This document shows positions 55,251 to 64,000 of a stretch of 64,000 nt of DNA, in pieces. How positions within the stretch are numbered: the stretch's first letter is position 1; the number at the start of each line of letters is the position of its first letter. The position numbers and the translations under genes are program-made. Origin of the DNA: Telopea speciosissima (lineage: Eukaryota; Streptophyta; Magnoliopsida; Proteales; Proteaceae); assembly GCF_018873765.1 (NCBI RefSeq), contig NW_025317472.1:1-64000 (forward strand). Reading direction: 5' to 3'. The notes beneath the pieces are model-generated. The model searched no databases. It saw only the letters and a list, made by a program, of their open reading frames with translations, and was not told where the DNA came from.

Positions 55251-57192
55251 CAACATAGCATAGATAGAAAAACATTGTTGTTGCTCCTTACGGGGTAGGC
55301 CAGGCTGTTGTCCCCAACATAAAAACCATTCAAATACACTCCTAGTGGGGTTACTCCTTGATCTCATGGTAACAGGGAAGGCAAACCACGCCTGCTGTGC
55401 TATCGGGCATTCAAAAAGAGCGTGTTCTACTGTTTTAGCAGCTCCATCACATAATGGACACGTCTCTCAGATGATTATATTTCTCTTTTGCAAATTCTTG
55501 AAAACAGCTATCACATCAATACAACATTTCCACAAGAAAACCTGAACTTTAGGTGGAATTTTTTAATTCCATATTACTTTCCACACCTGTTTGGGAATGA
55601 TGTAGGCCTTTACTGCTGAATGTGATTGATATGGAGTTTGGGATGAACCAAGTCGATAGGTAGACTTGACAGAAAAGATACCTTTAGAATTTGGGCCCCA
55701 GCATAACTTATCAGCCCCTCCTTCAGTGCTGATGGAAATTTTGAGTATACATCCTACTTCTTCATAAGAGACCAGCTTTAAAAGCTTTGATATATTCCAT
55801 CTACCAGGGTAGCTAATAAGGTCTGCCACCACCCTTTCATCACAATTATCTGGCTTACTAGAGAGGATCTTATACCCTTTAATATAGGGTACCCAAGGGT
55901 CATCCCAAATGCTAACTGACCGGCCATCTCCAATTACCCACAACAATCCCTTTTCCAACAGCTCTCTTCCTTGGAGGATACTTCTCTAGGCCCAAAACTG
56001 ATTAGTGGCCAGAAGCTTCCAAGAAATTCCCAAAAGGGAAATAAATGCTCTTCACAAGCTGCGCCCACATTGAATCACTCTTTGTGATCAAACACCATCC
56101 TAATTTTGCCATTAGAGCCATATTCTGTATTTTAAAATCACAAAGTCCCAATCCACCATCTAACTTGGGAATACATAAACATTCCCAACTAGCCCAGTGC
56201 ACCTTCCTCTCCTTTCCTTTCTGACCCCACTAGAAACTACATACTGCTTTGTTAAGGTCTTCAAGAGTACTATTTGGAAGCTTCAAATAGTACTCTTGAA
56301 GACCTTGCAATAGATTTAATGAGTACCTCTCTTCCTGCAGGAGATAACGGCTTCTCCTTCCACCCAGTCACCCTACTAATGGTTCTGTCTTTTACTTCTT
56401 GAAAGGCCTCTTTTTTAGATCTCCCTTTTTCAGAGGGCAGCCCCAAATATCTCTCCGGTTTCCTCAAACTCCTTATACCCACCATTCTAGCATATATTCT
56501 CATAAGTCTAACCGGAGTATTTACCCTAAAACTTGCAACTGACTTTTGCAGATTAATTGCTTGACCTGAGGCTGCACAATAGGGTATGCAATAGGCTTTT
56601 AAGAGTCTGTACAGAACTGTGAGTTGCCTCCATGAAAATCACAGAGTCATCAGCAAAAAGGGAATGGGTAATCTGTGGGCTATATCTTCAGACTTTAATC
56701 CCTTGTAACATGCCTTCATTGACAGCTCCATCAATAAGGGAGGACAAACATTCTGTGCAAAGAATAAAAAGGGCTAGTGAGAGAGGATCGCCTTGTTGCA
56801 ACCCCCTAGAAGGAGTAAAGGTGTTCTTTTCTGCACTCCGTTTATCAGAAACGAGTAGGAGACTGGTAACACATTTCATAAGCAATTTAACCCATCTGTC
56901 ACACACACCCAACTTCCTAAGGACTCCTTCCAAGAAGCTCCACTCCAATCTATCATATGCCTTTCTCATATCTAACTTGAAAGAGGCCAAATACCTTCTT
57001 CCACCCCTTTTATTCTTCATATGGTGGTGCAATTCATGTGTAATTAGAATATTGTCAGAAATCCTTCTACCCTCTACAAATGTTGTTTGCCCTGGAGAGA
57101 CACATTTTTCTTAACCTCTAAGCAAAAACTTTTGAAAAAATCCAATACACAACATTGCAGAGGCTTATAGGCTTGTATTGATCAATTAATAC

Positions 57193-59305
57193 TGTTAGGA
57201 ATGGTTGTATTGTATCAGGGGTATATGTGTAAATATCCCCTTGTATTATTTTCTTATTTTTTGTCATTTGTATAAGGCCAAGGGCCTAGGTGTAATTTAC
57301 TATTCTTTTCAATATAAGCATGTTAGTCTCTAGGTTAGAGACATAACACTTGAACACCAAAACCGTGGCTGCTCTCTTCTCTTTCTTCTCTTCTCCTTCT
57401 TCAACCTAAAATCTATCATGGTATCAAAGCTGTTTGCTCCTAGAGTTTGAAGGTGATCGAAGATTGTTTGGAAGGTGAAGAACAATCTCTGTGAAGGAAA
57501 ATAGCATACCTTCTCAGACCTGTTTCTCTCTTGTCTGCAGTCCAAATACTAAGCAACCAAGTGCTCTAGTTTCGTGTGGAGGTCTTGTTTCTTCTCATTA
57601 TGGCCTCCCACATCTCTTGGAAGCACCCAAGGAGTAGAAGGGAATCTCGGCCAGGCTGTTCTGCCTCTGTTTTCCGCCAGCTGCAGTGTTTATTGGCTCT
57701 TGTTGCTTCAATAGGTTCTTGTTTGACCAGTTTCTTTAGTCTATTTGAATCGTTTTTTGGTAAGGAACAATACTCATCCTTACTCCGTGGTTGTTTGATC
57801 AGTTTTTAGGGATTTAAAGGCCTATTTTCAGGCTCTTTATCTCTGTTTTTCCTCGTTTTCTATTGATGTATTTGTGGGACTGTTGTTGTGGTTGAGATAT
57901 TTGTTATTTGGGCCTATCAAGTGTTTGATTAAAGGTCAAAATGGGTGACAAAGATGCTGTAACACCCCTGCCTCTTGTAGACACAGCCCAAACAGCCCTA
58001 GTTCATCCTTCCTCCTTTGAGAGTCCCAATATCCAACTCCCTATTGCCAAACTTGAGAACCACAACTATTTGGATTGGTCTCGGTCCATGAAATTGATTC
58101 TCCGGTGTAGGGGAAAGATGGGTTACAACAATGGTAGTATACAGGCCCCTCTTTCGACTGAGCAAGGGTATCCCAAGTGGGACTCTGAGAATTCCCTGGT
58201 GATGGCCTGGCTTCTTTTCTCCATGAAGCCTGAGATTGGAAGAAGATTTATGGGCTAGGAGACTGCCAAGGACATTTGGGATAGTGTGGCCCGTATTTTT
58301 GATCGGGTTGGGGACTCTACTAAGGTGTACCAACTTCTCCAACAGATTGTCAGCTTGCGCCAGGGTGAGAGAAGTATCTCTGAATACTATAGCCTTGTTG
58401 TAGGCCTGTGGGAAGAGTATGACCATTATAGAGATCTCCAGTTATGCCCTGCTGATGAGGTCAAGGTGCATCGGTTGTTTGAGAGAGAGAGGGTCTTATT
58501 TCCTCTTTGAGGTCTTAATGCTGATTTTTAGCCTCTTAGGGTGCAAATCCTTGGCCGTCCAAGTCTTCCCTCAGTGGAGGAGGTGTGTGGATATCTACAG
58601 AGTGAGGAGACCCGTAGGGGTGCTATGGGGACTGCCCCCACTATTGAGCACTCTGCACTTGTTTCTTCCATCTCTCAGGACTCCACCAAGGGGGCCGATA
58701 AGGGAGTTGCTAAGGGAGCTGTGAAGGGTCGATTCCTATGTGACCATTGTGGCAAGAATGGGCATACTAAGGATTTTTGTTGGGATCTCCATGGGAAGCC
58801 CCCTGCTGGTTCATCTGGAGGGCGAGGACAGCGGAAGAAAGGGCCTAAGGCTCATGTTGGAGTTGTTGAATCTGATGAATCCTCTCTTTCCAAGGAGGAC
58901 ATTGCTGCATTTCGCCAGATTGTGGCTCATTTGGATGGTTCCTCTGCCACTTCCTCAAGTTCCTCTGCCACCGGTTCTTCCATGCACCGCAGGCTTCCTC
59001 CTCCGGCCTCACCTCTTGGGTCATTGACTCGGGTGCCACAGATTATATTGGTAGGTCACGGCTATATAATTCCTATTCTCATTTGTTCCGGGAAAGATAA
59101 GGTAAAAATTGCTGATGGTACCTTCTCTTCTATTTCTGGTAAGGGAGATATCCAGGTTGCACCTTTTTTACCCTTGAAGTCTGTTTTTCATGTTCCCAAT
59201 ATAAGCATGTTAGTCTCTAGGTTAGAGACATAACACTTGAACACCAAAACCGTGGCTGCTCTCTTCTCTTTCTTCTCTTCTCCTTCTTCAACCTAAAATC
59301 TATCA
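57193..59305 (+). mobile_element. copia derivative nested in the LINE; pol deleted
   Basis: A 226-bp 5' LTR (57193-57418: TGTTAGGAATGG to AAATCTATCA) is followed by the primer-binding site TGGTATCAAAGC. Then comes gag-protease, and then only the last ~108 bp of the 3' LTR (from about 59198, AATATAAGCATG). Flanks AATAC (57188-57192) and GATAC (59306-59310) agree at 4 of 5. Removing the element and one duplication restores the LINE frame (KGKKAV joined to LIDQYKPISL). RT, integrase and RNase H are absent. Confidence 0.92.
57941..59197 (+). pseudogene. copia gag and start of protease, disabled
   Basis: ATG 57941 opens MGDKDAVTPLPLVDTAQTAL, then KLENHNYLDWSRSMKLILRC, WDSVARIFDRVGDSTKVYQL and a CX2CX4HX4C knuckle (CDHCGKNGHTKDFC, about 58739). 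The protease motif SWVIDSGATDYI is in another frame (about 59015). A stop at 58256, stops at about 58508 and 58529 and a frame change near 58990 disable it. The coding ends at FHVPN, fused to LTR sequence. Confidence 0.9.
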
Positions 59306-60182
59306 GATACGGCCTTTTTTCCTTTAGGTATGAGCAATAGATGAGTATGGTTCAGATTCTTTAATAAGAATCCAGATTCAAAAAATGCTCTCATACATCC
59401 TTCCCAACAATATCCCAAGAACTTTGAAAGAATATAGGAGGCATCCCATCGAGGCCCTGGAGCTTTTAGGGGCTTCACATCAAGGCTGCTGTTGTAATCT
59501 CTTCATCAGTGAGTGGCAAACATAACTCATTATTCATCTCCAGTGATATTTTAGAGGGGATGAATCGCAAAGCATGCTCCATATTCTGGACCCCTTCTGA
59601 GTTGTAAAGACTTAGAAAAAAATCATTTATCTCCCAATCAATATCCTTTTCATTCTCTAACCATAATCCCCCTCTTGACTTCAATTTAATTATTTTATTT
59701 CTACTCCGGCATTGTAGAGTGGTAGCATGAAAGAATTTCGTGTTTCTATCGCCACATTGACTCCACTGCACTCTAGATTTTTTAAGCCATGTCATCTCCT
59801 GCTGGGCTAGACACTGTTGTAGCTTTACCTGGGCTGCATGTTCTTCTTTTGCTAATGATGGTGACCATTCCCTTTTCTGAATATTCCTTAGTGACTCAAG
59901 ACATGACTGCACCTCTTCATCAATGTTTGTTACTGCTGTACCTTTCCACACTGCTAGTTCAGCTCTAACTGCTTGCACCTTCTTGTGAACTTTGCACATT
60001 TCTGAGCCTCGTACTATTGTGTTCCAAGCTTTACTAATTGTTTCCTTGCATCCTGGGATGTCACACCATCTAGCTTCAAAATAGCTTCTTTCCTGTTTAT
60101 GACTTATCTGCCATTACAAAAAATAAAAAATAAAAAAAAATCGACACCTAGTGTAATCATTTATACCCTGCTTCCCATACAG

Positions 60183-60395
60183 GAAAAAGATCCAGACTTG
60201 AGGAACAATGAGTTTTCATCAGACAAAAACATAGAAGATGGAGATCTCCTTGATGTTGCAAGTGAAATTAGAAATATAAATACCATGTTAATTGCTAGCA
60301 CTGTCAAAGGGAGGGTGCAAATTTTATCCTCCTTGAAAAACAGAGCAAATACATATTGGAAACCCTGGAAATCTCATAGCCTTTTTGAAAACTGA
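60183..60395 (+). pseudogene. Exon-like fragment of an unidentified gene, copy B
   Basis: A CTTCCCATACAG acceptor is followed by an open stretch EKDPDLRNNEFSSDKNIEDG, DLLDVASEIRNINTMLIAST, VKGRVQILSSLKNRANTYWK, PWKSHSLFEN and a stop. A decayed copy lies at 45200-45394. It looks like a last exon. No other exon was found near it and I cannot name the gene. Confidence 0.5.
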
Positions 60396-60539
60396 CTTTT
60401 TGATGATGTTTTGCTAACTAACACCCTTACTATGATCTCTCTCAAGGTAAGGAAAGATTTGGAGGAGAGAGAGTTGAAAAAAATGCAAGTAGTTCTGGTG
60501 GTACTTGCTTTTTGTTGAATTCAGATTTATTTTCAATTT

Positions 60540-61707
60540 GCAGTTGCACCAAGCATCATTTCCAGCTCATAGAAATTGGTCGTTTTCACTCAACAAACAC
60601 CATTCTACACACACACAACAATAATTCATCATCATTCAATTAGGTTCCTCCCCTCCCCCCTTTTCCTTTATCTAGGGAGAAAATTTTCTGCATTTCCATC
60701 AAAGGCAAATGTATAGTTTTACTGTTATTTCAAGTGGCACAAAAAACCTATCATCAAACACATCGAAAGGAAAATTTCCCTATTTGTTTGGCATGAAACT
60801 CTGAGAAATACTATTAAGTAGAGCAGTTAATTGATGATACGAATTAGAACCATCCAGCACGGAAGCACATGGTCCATATATTCTCAAAAAGTGGTAACCA
60901 AATTCAGTGATTTTAAGATATTCCACCTGTCTACAGCAGTTGGTCCATTCAAGTCTAGACTATTAAAATCTCCCTACAGAAAGTAACTTAAATCTATGGT
61001 TTCAAATAGTAGATATATTAGATAAATTCTATAAAATTCATTAAAAAAAAAGAGGCTTTGAATAGATATAATCATCCTTTTAGGTCTTCTCACATTTATA
61101 GGATATACTGCTTTTCAATATTCAATTCTATAACAAGCATTTGTATAACCGAAACTGCACCAATTTTCACTACTATAGACACTGCAGCTTCAAGACCACA
61201 AGTTTAGAACCAAATACACCAAAGGTTGGTTTTCTTTTTCCTTCTCTTTTCTTACAAATTATACAAATCAGCATAACCAATTTATCTGATGATTGAAACT
61301 AAGCAGCCTTTTTAAGAAAAGAAAACCTATCGATACACATAAATGCATAGAAAGCGACATCATATAACAAAATTTGCAAATTTAATGCCTCAAGAATCCA
61401 ATTTTACTTTCTATTCACCTTCTAAGGTTTTGTGTAAATTGAAATTAAACTGTAAATCTGGTACTAGCCTCTACTCAAGTAACCATATGCACCAAAATGA
61501 CTAGGCAACAGACAAGTGCCTTCCTGCTGAGCATAAAACAGTTCACCTGAAGCATAAAAGCTGGACAGTCAAGTTCCTAGAAACCCATATTGAATCATTG
61601 ACCTTAATTATTGGTATACAGTCTCCATATAGACCTTAAGTCTTCAAATTCACAAAGAAATATTCAGATCTATTTGTCAAATTTCAAACATTTGTGCATT
61701 TTACAGT
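60540..61707. repeat. Segmental flank (3' side) of mTERF copy 6
   Basis: Colinear with 37980-39120 and 46020-47050 (GCACCAAGCATCAT.CCAGCT, AACCAAATACACCAAAGG, CAAGTGCCTTCCTGCTGAGC). Confidence 0.85.
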
Positions 61708-61712
61708 AGGTT

Positions 61713-63254
61713 TGATGCAGATTTATCACCAAATTAGGCTTCTTTTATTAGGAATAAGTCTAGGGTTGGGATATATATATATATGTTGGGCCTTTGATCC
61801 CAAGGGTTTTCTATGTAATAGGCCACTTTAATGAGCCTAAACTAGGGGTATATAGGTTGCATACGGGATTAGCCCAATACTTAGTTTATTTTTATGTTTT
61901 TTAATTGTTGAACCGGTTCAAATTAATTGCATCCAATTGGTTCAATTTAAGTGATCATGTGACTTGGTTAAGTGGTCATGTGACAACTTAAGTGGTCATG
62001 TGATGTAAAGTTGGGCTGGATTAGGACTCTATAAGTCCAGCCACGAAGCCTCAAAGTTGGAGAACCTGCAGGTCCGTTTGGTAATGAGAAGTCATGCGAT
62101 TCGACTTCTTGGAAGTCCAGACCAAAAGATCTCTCCATGGGACCGTAATTATATTTCACCTAGTGTGCAGGGAATGTTCACGTACATAAATAACTCAGCC
62201 GTTCAGATGGAATCATGGGCCTTATTTTTTGCCACATGGCAATTCAACTAGCATTTTTTTTTTTTATGAAAGTGTAATCACACAAACTAGCATTTGATCT
62301 TAGCCAAAAGACCGAGGAAAGGTACTGACAATTCAACTAGCACTGATAGTCTGAGTGATGCAGGTTCATCCTAGAAATTGGCTTATTTCTTTAGAAATAG
62401 GCCTAGGATTGGGTAATATACATGTTGGGCCTTTGTTCCCAAGGGTTTTCTATGTATTGGGCCACTTTAATGAGCCTAAACTAGGGGTACATAGGTTGCA
62501 TACGGGATTAGCCTAATACTTAGTTTATTTTTATGTTTTTTAAATTGAACCGGTTTAAATTGGTTGTATCCAATTGGTTCAATTTAAGTGATCATATGAC
62601 TTCGTTAAGTGGTCATGTGATATAAGTTGGGCTGGATTAGGACTCTATAAGTCCAGCCATGTTTTGAGTTTATTTCCTTTAGTATTCTAGTTTCCTAGTC
62701 AGTTTAAGTTACCTAATAGGTTAGGGATAGGGTTAGGCCATTCATTTTTAGTGTCTAAGTTTATTTTTGAGTCTTCTATATAAGTTTGTAAGGGAGGCCA
62801 GCATTACATACGAATTTTGATTAATAAAAACTCAGCTTTATACTTGTTGCCTTTGTTGTTGCCTTTGCTCCATCGTGAGTGTGCCTTGTGAGTAATATCA
62901 AGGTGAAGGGATTGGTGGATCTCCAATCGACTCCTTGCATCGTGAAGATCGGGAGGGCTGCTACTTATCTCCTTGCATCTTGTAGATCGGGAGACCCCAT
63001 TGTTCATCTTCAAAGCTGCTGCCATTGAAGATCTCTTCAAATCCAGTAAGTTTGAATCTGAACTTTGTTTAAACCTTCTTCTTCTCACTCTTACCCTAAC
63101 TAGGATTCCTCCATAACTTTAAATCTGTCCATTAGTTTCAAACCAAACTTTCAGCATACATCCCTTACATCATTATTGACACTCGATCCAAGTTTCATCA
63201 AACCCCCACCACCCTAAACCCTAGAATCCCCTACTCCTACCTAGGACTACATTA
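61713..63254. mobile_element. LTR-element remnant with host DNA between its two LTRs
   Basis: An AGGTT duplication (61708-61712 and 63255-63259) bounds a composite in the 3' end of mTERF copy 6. It holds a truncated LTR (61713-62042, TGATGCAGATTTATC to AAGTCCAGCC), then 314 bp that match mTERF-flank DNA rather than retroelement (62043-62355), then a longer related LTR (62356-63254, TGATGCAGGTTCATCC to GGACTACATTA). The two LTR heads are similar over ~300 bp (GGGTTTTCTATGTA, TAATGAGCCTAAACTAGGGG). No gag or pol is present. Confidence 0.75.
62254..62328 (-). ncRNA. U2 snRNA 5'-end chimera, retroposed (pseudogene)
   Basis: On the minus strand: TCAGTACCTTTCCTCGGTCT, TTTGGCTAAGATCAAATGC, then a non-U2 stretch TAGTTTGTGTGATTACACTT, then CAT and a 12-A tail. 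The first ~38 bases match the conserved 5' end of U2 snRNA (ACCTTTCTCGGCCTTTTGGC, TAAGATCAA). A perfect 14-bp duplication CAATTCAACTAGCA flanks it (62240-62253 and 62329-62342). It cannot work as U2, lacking the branch-point-binding region and Sm site. Confidence 0.9.
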
Positions 63255-63259
63255 AGGTT

Positions 63260-64000
63260 CTTTCCACACGTCCTCAGTTCCATATCCTAGTTCTAGTAGA
63301 CTAATATTCCCTTTGTATAAATCCAAAATTTGAGGAACTTCTTTCTCATATTTTGTCACAAACTTCTCCAAGAAAAGCTTCTCACTTTCTTTCAACTAAT
63401 ATTCCATTTTAAGACCTTTCTTCACCAGACCTTTCAATATCAATACTCGAAGAACTGAACACCTTGGAATAATTCTCTTCTCCGAGCTAAGCCCAAGAAT
63501 TTGCGGGTACTTGATGATAACTGCCCGTTCCCAACCCATTTTGTTAACAAAGAAATCCGTATGATTCAATATCCTCTTCTCAAACTGTGCCATGAAATAA
63601 GGGTACCTCCTAAATGCCATAAGAATCTCATTCTCAGAAAAACCCCACCTTCGATAAGCCTTCAATTTCAGCTTCCATGTCGATTTGTTCATAGTGGTAA
63701 ACACATACAGAGCAAGCATACACTGGTATTTTGAAAAGTTGAAACCCATTTGCTTAACCTCCTCAACTATCTTTTTGAAATGACCATATTTAGGTGTCAT
63801 CGTGGTGGGATAGGAAATTAGTAAACTCACGATTTTCTCTCAAGATTGCAATATTTTGAGCCACATTCTGTATATCACAAGCGATGAGACGGGAATGACG
63901 ATTTAGACCGATAAAATTCTCCAGTCCCAACTAAACTCCTTAAAAAATTAGAAGTAGGGATGATTTTGTTTTCTAAGCTAGAAAACAAAAAACTTGGGTC
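63260..64000 (-). pseudogene. mTERF family gene, copy 6 (runs off the window)
   Basis: The minus strand carries the C-terminal two thirds: VFTTMNKSTWKLKLKAYRRW, GFSENEILMAFRRYPYFMAQ, DFFVNKMGWERAVIIKYPQI, SVLRVLILKGLVKKGL. A stop (TAA at about 63396) interrupts KMEY before LKESEKLFLEKF. Upstream, about 20 nt are lost between SLLIS-YPTTM and the ILRENG region (near 63833). The 2-nt deletion seen in copies 3-5 is absent. The 3' end is separated from its usual flank by the LTR composite. The N-terminus lies beyond 64000. Confidence 0.88.

Larger units (their letters stand above)
53530..60096 (-). mobile_element. L1-type LINE, 5' truncated, interrupted twice
   Basis: On the minus strand the pieces read in LINE ORF2 order. 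At 60096-59310: YFEARWCDIPGCKETISKAW, CGDRNTKFFHATTLQCRSRN, KAPGPRWDASYILSKF and LIPKGKKAV. At 57187-56500: DQYKPISLCNVV, KLDMRKAYDRLEWSFLEGVL, SRGLQQGDPLSLALF, SLFADDSVIFME (RT catalytic FADD). At 56200-55250: ASWECLCIPKLDGGLGLCDF, WNISKLLKLV, KVWKVIWNKIPPKVQ and a zf-RVT Cys/His region. At 54085-53530: ENWKRRNAAIYRRHN, then RNase H with VFSDAAFSTRPCAMGLGCFM. Many stops and shifts. The endonuclease is missing. The interruptions are a copia derivative (57193-59305) and a poly(A)-tailed insert (54086-55250). The 60096 end abuts DNA that continues as at 45167. Confidence 0.88.

Noticed and set aside
62254..62328. Functional U2 snRNA gene
   Set aside because: Only ~38 bases of U2 remain, fused to foreign sequence and a poly(A) tail, with no Sm site or snRNA promoter.

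Overview
The window looks like plant nuclear DNA, most likely from a dicot. It has AT-rich spacers, split nuclear genes with GT/AG introns, a family of organelle-type mTERF genes, Ty1/copia, LINE, SINE, MULE and hAT-type elements, and a satellite array with a ~185 bp monomer. The species cannot be told from the sequence. Very little is an intact gene; most of the window is transposons, pseudogenes and segmental copies.

Layout. 1-4194: tandem satellite with a visible 8-monomer higher-order period of about 1.49 kb. 4.2-5.7 kb: LINE remnant and a dispersed repeat. 5.9-10.8 kb: two gene fragments on the minus strand, seven in-frame exons of a BAG6-like ubiquitin-domain gene and the first six exons of a mitochondrial-type aconitase; both are truncated. 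11.2-12.7 kb: a MULE with perfect 9-bp target duplications. 12.9-13.8 kb: SINE, copia and LINE remnants.

14.9-64 kb is a segmental array. Six minus-strand copies of one mTERF gene lie at about 18.7, 27.4, 39.1, 47.1, 50.5 and 63.3 kb, each with duplicated flanking DNA. Only the copy at 27426-28628 (400 codons) is open throughout; the other five carry stops, frameshifts, deletions or insertions. The array has been peppered with elements: a 4.7 kb Ty1/copia element (20023-24755) with 97% identical LTRs and intact 5-bp target duplications, two internally deleted copia derivatives (51562-52525 and 57193-59305), a LINE (53530-60096) that is itself interrupted twice, several hAT-like MITEs with 8-bp duplications, two tRNA-derived SINEs with 15-20 bp duplications, a long-TIR MULE (31253-32827), and a 75-bp poly(A)-tailed insert whose head is the 5' end of U2 snRNA.

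The most unusual signals are (1) a superfamily of 135-165 bp foldback elements with GGG...CCC ends and 9-bp duplications, whose stems differ from member to member yet stay self-complementary while a short core (like ATGACC..CCTGCCCC) recurs; (2) the U2 snRNA chimera at 62254-62328, bounded by a perfect 14-bp duplication and with an empty paralogous site at about 32880; and (3) two copia derivatives that both lost pol by deletion between gag/protease and the 3' LTR at short shared sequences. The paralogous copies supply empty sites that date and prove several of these insertions.
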